A stretch of 64,000 nucleotides of DNA from Istiophorus platypterus (Eukaryota; Chordata; Actinopteri; Istiophoriformes; Istiophoridae): positions 11,225,411 through 11,289,410 of the forward strand of contig CM029121.1 of NCBI GenBank assembly GCA_016859345.1. Reading direction: 5' to 3'. Below the pieces are notes generated by a model. That model searched no databases. It was not told the DNA's origin and was given only the letters and a program-made list of their open reading frames with translations. Each line of letters starts with the position of its first letter. Position 1 is the stretch's first letter. A program made the position numbers and the translations under genes. This document shows positions 10,871-25,200 of this stretch, one piece after another.

Positions 10871-12049
10871 ACACAACCCCCCACCACCACCCCCACTATT
10901 TCCCCCCACCTACTCTCTTCCTCTCAAACCCTCCTCCCTCTTCTTATTTTTTTTCGTGTTTTGGACAGCAACAGTTTCTCAGAACCCATCTGGTCTTTTG
11001 TCCTCATTTTCGTTTTCAATTCGTCACTTTTTCGTGCCTCCGCTCTTCCGCACACTCCGTCTTTCTCTCTTGCTGTATGTCTTGCTGTGACCCCATGCCA
11101 CCAACTGGAAGTGGTCACATCCATTTCACAGAGACACACACCTCATCTGTGATGGAAATCTCTAAAACGTTGAACACGTTTCTCTTTGCTTTTACTTGTC
11201 CTGTTTTCATTGCACTGATTGACCAACATACATAAATTCACTGGGAGAATTTGTTTAAGATGAAAAAGCAAGCACCAATAAAGAGCTATTTATATAAACT
11301 TTTGTCTAGTATACGTATCAGTGGCAAAACTGATGGTGAGCAATATCTGTTCCAGTTATGCTTCTAGTTGAGAAACCTTGATGCTATCAGCAGCATCTCA
11401 GCATCCAGAGCTTTTTCTATTTCCATCATGAGAAACTTAATCACACTCTTACCTCAAGTGTAACATTTAACTTCCCCAGATGACAGATGGAGTCATCTCA
11501 GGCTACTGTAATCTCCCCAGCAACAATCGTGTTGTTTGTTTGTAATTGTGTAATATTTCAAATAAACAGCTCTGATAAGAATGCATGACTTTTAGTCTGT
11601 AATAGTGTGACTTCCTCACCAACCAACCATAAAGAATGTCTAAAGGCTCAGCATGGCTAGTAACATTGTAGTCATGGGAACAGCACTCAAATAAAACTGA
11701 TGTGACCTGGCCCTCCAGTTGAAAACCTTATAGGGCTATTACCCTCAACAGCTTATGGCACTTAAACAGAACATTTTCACCCTATTTATACTATGATGGG
11801 GCAAACTCAGATAATTGGAAAAGCCTAAAGGGTCTGAGATGGGAGTGTATATTTCAGTAAAAGTGTTTTTCCGGTAGTGTTTATTTAAGCAACATGTACA
11901 GATAACAGATCAGAGATCAGACATCTGATATTGGCTGCTATTTTCAGCAGGGGCTTAAAGGGCGTATTAATCAGAATGCAAATAACTACGTAAAGGTAGA
12001 TGTGTCTCGCAAAGGGAAAGTCTTACAAAATTTACAGATTGAAACCATA

Positions 12050-12610
12050 GTAGTGGCTATGTGAAGATGTACTGAGGCACAATAATGCCATGAGCTAAAT
12101 GCAAACATCAATATGCCAACATACTAAAATTGACAATGCTAACATGCTAATATTAGGCAGGGGTAATGCTTACCATGTTGTAGTGTGTTAGCATGCTAAT
12201 GTTTCCTCCTTAGCAATAAACACAAATGATAGCTTAGGATAGGAGGATGGAAATTAGTTTAACAGGTATTATTTGGTATTTCCTTATCAATCAAAGCACT
12301 GGATTTTATTTTGTACTTTGCAATTGACCTGACAATCTCACCAAGTTAAAAGCTAAGGGATTGCTATTAGGATTACAGTTAATCCAGAGTGGATCATTCA
12401 CATCTACACCAAATTTGATGGCAATCCATCCAGTAGTTGAAATATTTCACTCAAAACCACACGTCAACCTTGTGGTACCGCAAGAGGGAAAACCAGGGGA
12501 TCACCAGATATTGGGATACACTGTCTAGGCAACATGGATATCTGCAACACATTTGATGGCAATTTATTTATAAGTTGTTGAGATATTTCAGTTTGGACCA
12601 GTGGTGTGCC
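12050..12610. repeat. Fish interspersed repeat (ATGCTAA / GGCAATCCATCCA type)
   Basis: It opens with repeated GCTAACATGCTAA-type words and continues with GCAATCCATCCAGTAGTTGA and GAAATATTTCACTCAAAACC. A second internal copy of the same module follows near 12561-12600. This arrangement is familiar from percomorph fish genomes. It has no coding capacity. A diverged relative lies at about 20.38-20.60 kb. Confidence 0.7.
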
Positions 12611-15600
12611 AAACAATAGATGGATGCTGCTGTCCCTAGAGCCATGGAATCATGGATAAAAGTCCAGAATACACCTGAACACAAAGACTGCCATCAGAGC
12701 CTTAAACATAATTCCCATTGTGCAGCTAACAATAATAAGGTTTATGCATAAACATGCAGGAAAAGGAATAAATGGAGTTCAAACAATGCTGAAGACACTG
12801 AGGACAATGCAGTCCCAATGGATTAATGAAGTAGCCCCTTGACTTCCTCTAGCCTTCACTGAGTTCCGGTTTGGGGCAAACCACTGATTAGAGCGGTCAA
12901 GTGATTTCACAGGCAGCTAAGAAATAGAGAGAGACTGGTGTTTTTTGGGTAAATGCATTGACTAAAATTTAATCGGAGAATTATTACATTTAGTTTGCAG
13001 TGCAGATGCAAATTACAGATGCAAATAAATAATTTCACACTGACTGTTGTCCAGTATTTCTTACACAGATTCTAACACATTTATCTCCTCTGATGACTGA
13101 ATTCACATCCAGACATGACTGTGACAAAGAAAAAGAGTGTATCAAAATTATTCAGTCCCTATCTGACAGACAAGTTACTTCCTATTTCTGTTACTATAGC
13201 AACATTTTACTTATTAGTTCATATGAAACAATAACAGCAAAGAAACAAGCATGTTAGGAAAAAAAACATGTAAGGCTCTATTTAGTTTCCGGTTTTCTTT
13301 TTTTCGTGTAAACCACATTGAACCTTTTCCATGTATAAAATGTGCATCATACATCAGGTTTGCCTTGCCTTGCCGAGTGTGAGTAGGTTCCCTGTGATAT
13401 GACGACAAATGTGTCAAAAAAAAAAAAATAATCCATAGTCCAATCTAATAAGGTAAAGCTGAGAATAAAACAGTGAAACCATGACATTAAAATTCATACA
13501 GATGATACACTGAAAAATCAAATGTAAAGGACAGAGATAGAAACAGAGTGACGAAAACACTCTAAAGATGATTATCTATTCTGAGTCTGTTTCCCTTTCA
13601 GAACAATGTCCTAATTTCTCTCTGAAGAAACAATATTGACACAAACTGCAAAGACAACCAGCTCCTTTAATGAATACCTGTGTCCCCGTGTAACATTTGC
13701 TGTGATTGATAAATCTCTTTTCAAACAGTTGAACACACACATTCTCAAATGTTGGTTTAAAAAGACCAACTTGGTCAACACTCCAGCATGACAGAATGCA
13801 CAAAACACTCAATAACCATCTGTTGAAACAAGTAAACTTGTTCACTCCAGCTGGACTCAAGTATTCATGTCTGAGAGGCTTGTGTTGAACATGAATGTGA
13901 CCTCAAAGTGTCATATTTCTCATTTGAGTTTTATGTGGCTTTGAAAGAAAGAAAAAAAAAGATAAGTGGTATAAAGCCGATTTGTAACCACGCCAGCTTG
14001 AATGTTAGAGAAAGAAACAGTTAACCAAGGCGCCAGGGTTATTATCTGGCCCTTTTTGCTGTACGACATCACAGCAGAAGAAAAAGAAAAAGCACTGGAG
14101 GTGAACAGCTGTGTTTGGGGAGTGACTGAATCCTAAATTAAACATCAGACTGCTGAATCAGCTCGTGCTCATCCAGCAATGGAAGCAAAATTTGCTTGAT
14201 GGTTACTAAGTTAGGACTCACACATACACTGCACTGTCATCAGACGTCCTCGTGGTTGGGAATCCTTGTGGTACTGGCCAACTAACGGCAACTACTCTGC
14301 ATTCCTCTGGGGTAACCTGCCCCCCCCAACGTACAGGGCAGCAAGATGAAATCCACCATTCGCTGTCTAAACATGCGCTAAATATGAGTGTTTGCACAGA
14401 TGTGGTGTAATGACGAGAACTACGGTACGGCACATGGTGTAGAGTTACTGGTGCTGAATATTTTATTTAAAATATCTAGTGACAAAGATGATGTCAAGTT
14501 TTTACTAGTTTTAATCTGATCCACCTAAACAAAGAAGTGAACTCCTAGGATTTATCGTACAGTTTTTTGTTTCCCCTTTACTACTTCCTATTAAGTGAAG
14601 CCACTGAAGGCAGTCAGAATGTTTATGTCTATGTATGTTTCAGCCTGTGCTGGAGGTCTCTGGTTAGGTGAGGGAGGCTGTCAGGAGCTTCTCTTTACGG
14701 TGTACCTTTAGCCAACAGATGAACATTGCCCAGCCCTGCGGTGTCTCGGACTGAATGAGCTATCCTGGCGTCATGGGAGCATGACTGGGCTGCTTCAAAA
14801 GGCCAGGCTTTGTGCAACAACAACAAAGTGAGGGCCTCGCTTGTGTTTGGGTGTTGGGACAGCAGAGCAGGCGTGTTTGGACAGTGAGTGTCACACAGTA
14901 CTGTATAGCCAACTGGAATGTCCTGTGTCATCCCCCATCTGGGTCGTACTTTCAGTCAGCACGGTGATGATAAGCCTCAGTAATCTCACAGGTGAAATGT
15001 TTGCAGTATTCTAAAACTAACCCTTTAAAAAACACCCTCCCATGCGACATGCTGGCCTTGGTTTTGCTGCTTTAGGTGTGTTTTAGTTTGTGCTGGACTT
15101 AATCTTTACATAACCTGGACAAATTATACATTGTTTGAAAGCTCTAAATGTTCTGATTCTATCTGAAAGAAAAACAAACCCTTTTTGGGATCCACATATC
15201 ACTGCAACAGCTGTTTCCATAGAATTGGTTCAGACTAGTGGCTATGACTCCAAAGTGTTTTTCTGTGTACTATAGGCCTTACATTACCTCTTCTATGCTG
15301 AAAAACCCAAAACAACAACAAATGCTGGGTATCTTTGCTTCAGTATCTCTTATACTGATGTTTGACATTTTCAAGACATTTTCAGCTCGAGCTGTAAAAA
15401 GAAACTTTTTCAAAGAAATTACACATAGGTCTAAATGTATCATACACTGAACTCAGACAAAAGTAGAACGTGCAAATACAAGGTAGTAATTTTACAGTAG
15501 GCCCTTGAATGCAAAGTCTACTACCCAGTTAAAAGACAACTGAATAGAGAATTGCTGGTGGTAAGGGAAAATGCAAATCCTGTCAACAATGGTTGAACAA

Positions 15601-15775
15601 ACTTGTGTGTGAGATAACGTCGATGAGAGCAAGCCATTCCCGAACCCTGGTAATCATTCACAATGCCTATTCACACAGGGAAATACCTGGCGCTGTGTGT
15701 GAGAGACCACAGAAAGAGGTGGATTTCTGACTAAAATGAATTATTTTGCATTATTGGATGATGCAGCCATTATGA

Positions 15776-15796
15776 TTTTTTTTTTTTTTTTTTTTT
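15776..15796. repeat. Poly-T tract
   Basis: An uninterrupted run of 21 T in intergenic DNA. No retroposon body was recognised on either side. Confidence 0.9.
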
Positions 15797-17220
15797 AATA
15801 AGTGGGCAAATGATTCATCACTGATCCCTATTTTATCCTCCAAAATATGACCTTCCTTGAGGAGAGAGAGTTTCCATTAAAAATCAATTTGATTTAATTT
15901 GAAAGCTTTTGGACTGTTATACAGAAATGGTCCCAAGCTTTAATACAGCCAAGGAGGACTGGGAGAGCTGGGTAGAGGCTTAGGGAAAGGGTGGGCTGAA
16001 GACCCGGGGACTTCACCACGCCCTCCCACCCTATGTTGTTTTATTGTCAATCAAGAGGTGCTTCCAGCTCCTCACTGAATGTGCATTCAAAACCCCTCAG
16101 ACATGGAATTCACTCATTCAGACCACTTCGGCTATTGGTACCAAGATTCATTAGACGCCACTTCTGAAGGACATCCAAATATCAGCACAACAGAAGTGAA
16201 CACTTGCCCACATTGGTCTCCATAGCAACTGCCTCCATCACTCCGCACCGTGCTGTGTGTCCATGGGTCTGACCTACACGCCTGCTCAAGCCCCCACACT
16301 ATCTTCAAGACCTTGTACATCGTTCATCAAAACCTCGGCAGGAGCAAATCTGATTCCTTCTTTCTGGTGGCTCTCTTATTCAGCTGTTACACGTAACGAG
16401 ATTGCAGAGATTGCTGGCCAGCCGTCAGAGTAGTAAATGTCAAATTGTGAAAGGAAAGCCAAAGAAATGTCAGAATCTGTTTTGCTGCATTTGCAAAGCT
16501 GATATTTGGAAGGGCATTTTTCAACTGCTCCGCTTAACAGCTCTAGCAGCTGTCAAGCTAATAGTAAAACGTGACATGGCATGAAGGTCTATTAAAGGAA
16601 CACGATTTCACCATCTTGACATACAGTACTGAATGGCAAAGAGTAGAAAAAGGATATAGCTTCAACAGCAAGATTAGCCAACTTTTTGGTCGGAAAGAGA
16701 CTCAAGTAGACTTTGTCCCAGCACAAACATCTCATTAGTCTCAGATGTATGGTAGTGTAAGAACAAAGGACAATAGCATTTCTAAGAACAGTGCAATGTG
16801 ATTGTCAATAACTCTAAACATTCTTAATGCTGTTTTCCTGTCAGTCTGCTGCTGGAGTTTATTGTTGTAAAAGAACAGAGCTATCATCCCATGTACAGGT
16901 GCTAAAAACAAAAGAGAACTACTCTTATGGTATATACACACACATTTGTGTTAACTTCCTGCTATTTTATCCTGTTTTCTATATGCTTTGATGGATTCTT
17001 AAACACTGGTTTCACATTTTTATGCAGTTGTGTCCATTTCTGCTTTTAACGTGATCTGATCTTTACTCAGGATGGATGCAGCAGTAGGATTACAAGCACA
17101 GTTCACCTACCACTACAAGATTGAAATTCAATAAGGAGGAGATAGCTGGGGATGAAGAAAGGGATCAGCATGGTTGAGGCTGAACAGAGATGAGGTAAGA
17201 TGATATAATATTGCTTCCGC

Positions 17221-17248
17221 TGTGTGTGTGTGTGTGTGTATGTGTGCT
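17221..17248. repeat. (GT)n microsatellite
   Basis: Short GT run with one TATG interruption between cd44 and pdhx. Confidence 0.85.
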
Positions 17249-18011
17249 AGCATTATAATAACCCAGATATAACTTAGAAAACTGAATGACTTGCAAATAT
17301 TTGAAACTAGAGTGACAGCTAAAATGTGAAAAAAGTTTACGATTAAGTAGTGTTTATAGTGTAATTTCATGCTCAGCAATAACAATGAGAAAGACAGGAT
17401 AGAAAAAGTAAAAAATGCATGTGCCCACCAGTCTTTCCACATTGTTGTATGGTGATATGACTCAATGTTAAATGTTAAAGGGTACTATTTTTGTCCTCTC
17501 TTCACTTTTTATTTGAGTGTACCTTTAATCACCTTGGTAACTAACACCATGTGAGGTGTATGTGTCTGCAGAAGAATAGGCATACAGCTGGCTTCTGCCA
17601 ATTGCATGTGCGCCCCCTCTTGTCCCTGTATATCCTGCCTGTATGTCTCTCTCCTGAACGCACACATCTCTATCTGATACCACAGCAACAGCAGAACAAA
17701 ATGTCCTTGCTCTACAGTCATTAAAAAGAGGTTATTATGTGTGTGAAAAGTTTCATTAAAAGCAGAATAGTAGGGGGAAAAAGGGCTATCACTGGAGTTA
17801 CTGTCATAGTGTAACATAATCACATCATATACTAATACAGTTATTGCACTTCTGTTTTATTGCTGCCTGTATTATCTACAATTAACCTTAGGTAATTTAC
17901 GGTCGGAATTAAAAATGTAGAAAACTTGTCTTATAAATCAGTTAATGTTGCATAAAAAGAGCCATGAATTCAGAAGTGTCTTTCGAGCAGCTTCTTTGTC
18001 AAATGGCATCC

Positions 18012-18017
18012 TTTATT
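18012..18017 (-). other. pdhx: Candidate pdhx polyadenylation signal
   Basis: TTTATT on the plus strand is AATAAA in the transcript, about 1 kb past the pdhx stop codon. It is the first canonical hexamer I found downstream. A variant ATTAAA lies at 18374-18379. The 3' UTR would include the A-rich (T-rich in mRNA) tract at 18307-18354. Which signal is used is not determinable. Confidence 0.35.
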
Positions 18018-18306
18018 TTCATTTTTAGGCTCTTTCCTCAGAACAATATGATGTGTAAAAATGAAATTGTAAGTTGAAGGAAAGTCTGTGATCACAGCTC
18101 CCCTCAATTTGGTTCCCTCTTCCAGACCCTCTAAAAGAAACAATATCTGACTCTGCTTATGCATATCTCGGATAAGCTCTGCCTGACTGGTGCTGATACA
18201 TATGTCAACAGCTGTTCTGCTCATGCTTAAAGCAAAGATACACATCTGCCTGCAGAGGCTGACCTGTATACTCAGCCCAGCAAATTATCCTAATAGGCTT
18301 GTATTC

Positions 18307-18354
18307 AGAAAAAAAGAAAAAAAAAAGAAAAACAACAACAACAAAAAAAAAAGA
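18307..18354. repeat. A-rich tract with CAA units
   Basis: Low-complexity A run with AAG and CAACAA interruptions, probably inside the pdhx 3' UTR, where it would read as a U-rich stretch. Confidence 0.8.
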
Positions 18355-19007
18355 TTATATAATCTCTTTTGATTTTAATTAAATAGAAACACACACACAG
18401 ATACACACCTGTGGTTTTCCTGGTAGCTTTGCTACATCATTAGGTGGGAGAATTTCACAACAGCAGGAAATGGTATGTGGGTTTACCCTTTTTGGACACC
18501 GCATTAGCAATGATGTTCAGTAATAAATATCTCTGATAAATGTACATAAGGGGGTTTTACAGTCCCATTTATCATTGCAGGTGTATCAACATTGACACAG
18601 AATAGATAATGGAACTGAAAAATGGAACTTGAACTGGAATAACCAATTTATATATATACACAACACTGGAGTGATACAGCAAGTATCTCTATTACAATAT
18701 GTGGGATGCTTCCTGCTATGCCACTTCTGTCTTGCTAAAATTTGGCACCACTGCTAGAATCCTGTACCACTCAAGCAGAAGCCCATTTGAACTCTTCCAT
18801 AACAAAGCCTGATGATTATCTGTCAGACGCCAGCCACAAACTTAAGTTTACACAATGTACAAGACTACTTTTTATACCTTAGTCCAAGCATGAACAGGAA
18901 TTAACCAGAGGAGCTCTCTACTTGTGAAAGCATGAGACAGGCTTTGTCATAGAGGTGTTTCTTGCTTTGTTTTTTCAATAACTTACAGACAGCTATCCCT
19001 TCGTTTT

Positions 19008-19263
19008 TCAGGCTAGGGCCATGCGTTGTGGTTGTTCTAGGTTGGCGCGGAATTTATCAAGAAATCGTGAGGCTAATTCATCATCTACTAGCCGTCCATC
19101 ACTGGAAAGAGTAACTGTCATCAGCTGCTGGGTGTGCAGGGTCTGGTCATCCTCGCACAGTCGCAGCTCGGCCCTGGAGGTCCCGATGGCAAGGATACAT
19201 GCCTGGGGAGGGTTGATCACAGCGCTGAAGCCACTAATGCCGAACATCCCCAGGTTAGATATA
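19008..19263 (-). CDS. pdhx: pdhx exon 11, C-terminal inner domain and stop
   Basis: 256 coding nt from acceptor TTTCTCCCTGGCAG to TGA at 19010-19008. It encodes ISNLGMFGISGFSAVINPPQ and onward, the trimer-forming end of the E2/E3BP core. It contains DGRLVDD where catalytic E2 has DHRVVDG. The end RMALA resembles human PIRLA. Confidence 0.95.
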
Positions 19264-22200
19264 CTGCCAGGGAGAAATGGAAGAGGGAGGGAGGGAGGGA
19301 GGAAGGGTTGAGATGGAAAGAGAGAAGAGACAGTACACATATTATATTGTTAATCAAGATAAGCAGGGAGAAAATGCATAAAAATTAACTAAGTGGACAT
19401 AATGGGAGCTCTAAAAACCAGCTCCTTTATCCAAAAAAAAAGAAGAAAATTACCATCTAAAAGTGAGTATATAAAAACCGAGGAGATGAATTAAGTGTAT
19501 AAATATAAACGGCTGTGAGCATCTGATTTTATAAATTAGAGCACTGATCAGTAAAACATAATACAGCAGCACCAGTCCCCAAAAACCCCCTAAATGATGT
19601 GTATGGTGAGTAAGACTGACCTGAGGGCAGTTTGCTGTTTGCCTTAATGAGAATTCTAGCTTAGGGGGAAGGAAAAAAATGACTAGAGGAAGGGTGTACA
19701 CATATATCCTCAGGAGGACAAAGAGGGCTGCATCTCCAAAGGAATTCATCGCTCCTGCCTGACACAGAAACTCCATTTATGTCTCAATGACACCATTAAT
19801 TCTAATGAGCTGAAAAGCTGTAATTGATGGCACAGTAACTAATGGTTCTCGTCTAGCAGAGATCACATTCAGTTCAGGACCACATGAAATGTAAATTATG
19901 CATAATATATTGGCTCTTTGAAAAAACGGATTTTAGCCATTATAGTGGAAATGAGATAGAGAGGAAATTATGAGATAAGGTGTTAGAGACAAAGGGCCCC
20001 TGGTCCCAAACATTAAAAAAATCGAGAGTTGAGAAAATTGAAAGAGAACAGCAATATGTTGCATGATGTCATGACTTTCCATATGCCTCTTCTTTACCTA
20101 AGAGATGGTGTGTGTCTTAGGTTTACCTGAATGACCCTCCCTGGTACTCTTCAGGCAGAAGTTTCCCATCTCGAGCTTTCTGGGCCAGTGCCTGCAAAGA
20201 AACATTACTTTTCGCTCAGACAAGATATCACCAGAGCTCATGATTTATACATCTGAAAAAGGGGCATATTCAAACTCAGTACTTCCTATTTTTTGTTAAA
20301 TAACATACTACAAAGCTCCTTAGGGAACCGCCATCTTAGGATTTCTCTTCTCTGTACTATGAATGTCTTTCATATTTCTTTTTTTGTCTGTAAAAGAATG
20401 TGTTCTTGTCCATCAAGTGGATTTTGAGATATTTCACAGGATATGTGAAAACTTTGACCTTCATGTGGCTCTACTGGAAAAATTGAGGGATCACTAGTTT
20501 CATTAGAATTTGTTCTCTGGGGTCCGTTGAAATCTGCACTGTCAATACTTCATGATAATCCATCCAAGAGAAATTCACCAAAGGTGTTGAGAGCCTTTCA
20601 GCCACACTTTTATACCATCCTGAGCTTTCAGGGAAAAGCTGTTTTTAAATATTATGTTCAAGAATATGGTTAAATGTCCTAGAGCAACCACTGAGATAAA
20701 TGGAAAATATCAGACTGTCAAATGCTAAAATGAAGTAAGGGAAATGACAAGACCCAGAAGGAAGATGGGGCACACAATGAGGAAAAATAATACATTACTA
20801 CAGCCTGGTTCTGGGAATCCATGTTCTATCATAGCATGACAGAGAGTGACAACCTTTGCGAAAACACAAGAATCTGTCAGATGAGTAGAAAGTGAGATGA
20901 TAGTATTGTTTCTAGTGTATGTGTCACTAAGAATAATTCCTGTGGTTCTCAAAGCATACATAATACTTGATCTGTGATATGACTATCTTTACAAACTGCT
21001 CAAAGTATAGCCGCTGCATTATGCTATAGACTTTGCTGAAAGAATGACTTTGAGTCTGATGAAAATCCGTATACAAACTAATCTTTTAGCAAGCAATTGC
21101 TTTCAGTTAGGTTGAAACTGCTTGATGGACCCCACGTCATTATTCAGTATGAACTTTATTCTTAAAGGAAATGTACTTAAAAGGTTAATTGCAGGGACAC
21201 AGCAAACACAGGACATCGAAATAACCCGCACCATCTTTAAGACACAGTGAGATATGGTAGGCACATTTGAGATAAGAGCACATAAACAGTCTGATGTTCC
21301 ACTCCAACGATAGCCAGCAGCAACGTCGCCATGCACCATTCAAACCACATATTGATTTTAATTTGACACCAATAAAGAATTGCAAATGTAGGCTGAACTA
21401 AAGGCAGAAGCATAACTAAACTGAATAGCAGTGGGTGGCATAGTACATTTTGAAAGCTTAAGTAGATTGAAATGTCCATAGGGGTAGTGCCCAGGCCTTA
21501 TAGCAACTTACGTATAGGCACTTGTGATGTAACATTTCATACATCGATTTGATTTGTAAGCAGTAACAGACATAACATTATTTCACATAAATAAAATAAA
21601 GAAATAAAGAAAAATATCCCCATAGAAACTAAAAACAGATAACACCCTGGAGACTGAAGTGATCAAATCCATTTCGAGATCTGACTGCATGGTTTAACAC
21701 CGTTACAACATAGTCATAAATGCTAGAAATTCGATATGTTTAAAACCTAATTAAACACCCACTCACTCACCCCCTCAACCCTATTCAAAACAAGACTCAG
21801 TGGCAGTCACAGACATACTGTGTGTATTACTCAAAAACTCACACACATAATCTCCCACCGGGTACTGTCACTATTACAAATACCCCTGTACTCATTCTAC
21901 TTCAGCCACTGTCAGCACCATTATCACTACAGCTACTACTGCTATTATGATCATGGCTGATACTGAAATGTGATGTCAACACTGCTCACGCTCACACTGT
22001 GTCATTAGGTTAAAAGCAGTCTTCCAGTTTGATAACCCTGTTTTAAAAATTTTTTGAAACTTGCAAGAGCCTTTCATGCTTTTCTCTTGATACTTGTTGA
22101 ATAAAAATTCACAATACATTCAATAACTTCATCTTCAGAAAATAATCTATTTGATCTGTGAGTCTCTTTCATAAGAAAAGAGAATTAAACTTCAGTCATC

Positions 22201-25200
22201 GAGAGTGTGTCTGTTTATGCATATCAGATTTAGAGAACATATTTGTGTGTTTGTGAATGAATGTCTGTCCCCAGCTGCTGACAAAGAGTAGGAGAAAGAG
22301 CTTCTCACTGGTGCTTTATACTCTACCTGTGGCCTGTGGCCTGTGGCCTGTGGCTTGTGGCCTGTGACAGCTGAGACCTGTAACCCAACAACCCAAAAAC
22401 CAAACTATCCTAAATTTAATGAGATCTTTCCAGTTGATTCAAAAAGATTATTTCTACTCTCCACACTAAAATGGATAACAGGAAAAAAATATCAATTAAG
22501 TTGTAGCTGGAGGGACTACAGATACCCACAGAGTGTTTTTCCATTGCTGGTTTACAGTCAAGACTCAACTACATTATCTATTCCCAGGTATGAACCAACA
22601 ACAATCCTCCATGTCTTCGCCTGATGTGGTAAACTGCATGGGTCCACAGCTTGAGGTTATGATCTAGCAACAGCTAAGAAGCATGAGAAAAATCTTTTGC
22701 AAAGGGCTTTAGGAAACAACTCTAACAAGGTTATCTGATAAAATATTGTGACAGTTTCTTGTCTTTTATTCCTCTCAACCCTGCAATTTTTACCTTAGCA
22801 TTAGCTGAGATCTCCTGGATTCCTTTGTTTGCAGCATCCTTGATGATGGGGGTAATGAGGCCTTTGTCAGTTGCCACTGCAACTGAAATGTGGACTGAAT
22901 CAAGTGCACAGGGTCCATCACCAGACCAGGTCACATTTACTTCTGGCATCTCCTAAGATTAAAAAGTTAGTCAGCCCAGGTTCTGGCAGGGAAAAATAAC
23001 TAGTCAAAAACAGGTTAAAACCTTCCTGTTTTGGTCACACAGTGTTTCTGTGCAGTAAGTGTGGAAAAAAGAATCAAAGTCAGATACAATACCAAAAATA
23101 TGTTGTTTTATATATATAGCAATCAATTATGATAATCAAAAGAATATTACAGTAAATATGGAAAATCGTTAATCAATCTCATGGTAAATTTACATACTTT
23201 TTGTCAGGCCAGGTAACTTAAAAATACATATTTACCGTATCTATATATAAGTCCATAAGTATTAGGACAGTGATGCAATTTTCATAATTTTGTCTGTAAA
23301 ACATCACAATGGATTTGAAAGAAATGAATTTAGATGTGATTGAAGTGTGGACTTTCAGCTTTAATTCAAGGGGTTTGACAAAATATTGTCAACCTTTTAG
23401 AACTTACAGACATTTTTACACATTTCAGGGGCTCAGCAGTAATTGGAAAAACCAACATGATCATAAATTTGAGGATTATTTTTATTACTTGGATGAAAAT
23501 CCTTTTGCAGTCAATGACTGCGTGAGTCTGGAACCCATGGACATATATGCTCAAGCCATAGAACTCCCTTCAACATGTTTTACAGATGATGTGGTGGCTT
23601 TGGATCGTGAGCCGTTCCTTTGTTCTCCATTATCTTCTCTTCCCATCATTCTGATACAAGTTAATTTTAGTTTCATCTGTCCAAAGAATCTAGTTCCAGA
23701 ACTGAGCATGTTTTTTAGATGTTTTCTGGCAAAGTCAAATCTGGCCTTTTTGTTCTTTAGTATCGCCAGCGGTTTACACCTTGTGGTAAACCCTCTATAT
23801 TTACATCATGAAGAAATCTCTTGATTGTAGACTTTGACAAAGATATTGTTCAATATGTTATTGAACTGCCAAATATTATGAAGAGTTTTTCTTCACTAAG
23901 GAAAGAATTCAGCAACCATCCACTTTAGTCATCTTCCATGGTCTTCCAGGCTTTTTGGTGAGCTAAGTTCACTAGTTCATTCATTCTTTTTAAGAATGGA
24001 CCAAATTGTTGCTTTGGCCACTGCTAAAGTTTCTGTTAGCTGTCTGATAGGTTTGTTTTTTCAGCCTAATTATGGCCTACTTCATTTGCATCAACACCTC
24101 TTTGGAATATGTATTTAAAGTTCCCATGAGCAGCAACCAAATGCAAATTCAATTCAAAACTTGAAAATCAACTCACAACTTTTTATCTGCTTAATTTTTC
24201 AGATAACTAGGAGACAGGCCACACCTGTTCATTAAATTGATTGGTAGTCAATCGTCCAATTACTGTTGAGCTTCTGAAAATGTATGAAATGGCTATAATT
24301 CCTAAATCGTTGATGTGATATCTTTGTAAACTTTTTGTCAATTTTTCTTTTTTGCTAACATTTTATCTGCCCACAAAACGTACAGCAGAAGACATGCCAA
24401 CCCACACCAGTTTGTTAAAATCTGAAATAACACTGGCCTCATTTACCACTTCCTTATGTTCTTAGGTCAACTAAGGAGAGAGGACAGTTGCTTTTGCCAA
24501 TTTTCTAAGGTCACAGTGTTACATAAGTGGATCACATATCTCAGTTTAGAGCAGAGGCCAAAGAGGTATTTTGGCCACGTGGGACATTGTACTAACCGTA
24601 AAGCACGGTGTCTGATGTATGAGATAGTTATTTGGCATTTTACATTCACATCAACTGAAAAAGCTACACATTTATGTTCCACATTCCTCGCGTTTACTGT
24701 AACATGCAATCTCAGCTGCTGCTTCATATGACATATGTGTTTTATACATGTCTTCCTACATTCTGAATGGTGTAATGCTTAGCATACATAACGTCCGGTA
24801 CATGTAAATACTTAAGGTCGACACATATTCACTGAAACAGATACAATATTCCATGATAAGTGATAAAAATGAGTAGACTGATAGGCAACGTTGTTCTTAT
24901 TTGATGCTGCAGAGACATTCCTTGCTGGAATAACTAAATTATCTATTTTTATCAAGCATTTCCTTTCTCACATTCCTCAAATCAAACCACTATTTAGTCT
25001 CGTCTTATAATGGCATGGCTATTACTACCAGGTGACTCAGAAGAGTCAGTTAGAAACAGGGACAACAGTTACAAATGATGCCTGGGGAATAACTTTCCAT
25101 TATGAACTTTGTGTCTACAGGCCTTTTAATCACTAAAAAACAAAAAAAACAAACAGATACTTGAAGGCACTTAGTAGTTAATTAGGATATTATAAATACA

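Larger units (their letters stand above)
10871..17990. other. Intergenic region between cd44 and pdhx
   Basis: About 7 kb with no recognisable coding exon on either strand. It contains an interspersed repeat (about 12050-12610), a T21 run (15776-15796) and a short GT tract (17221-17248). A GC-richer, non-repetitive patch at about 15950-16320 might be a conserved non-coding element, but nothing in the sequence alone proves that. Confidence 0.6.
19264..22793. other. pdhx introns 9 and 10
   Basis: Two introns flanking exon 10. They hold a diverged interspersed repeat (about 20380-20600) and a CTGTGGC minisatellite (22326-22368). No further exon recognised. Confidence 0.6.

Noticed and set aside
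17608..17625. CTCF-like match GCGCCCCCTCTTG near 17.61 kb
   Set aside because: Three mismatches to the core consensus in minus sense; not strong enough to list as a site.
23309..23824. 171-codon plus-strand open frame
   Set aside because: It lies across the arm and antisense of the transposase of a Tc1-like element, so it is not a host gene.
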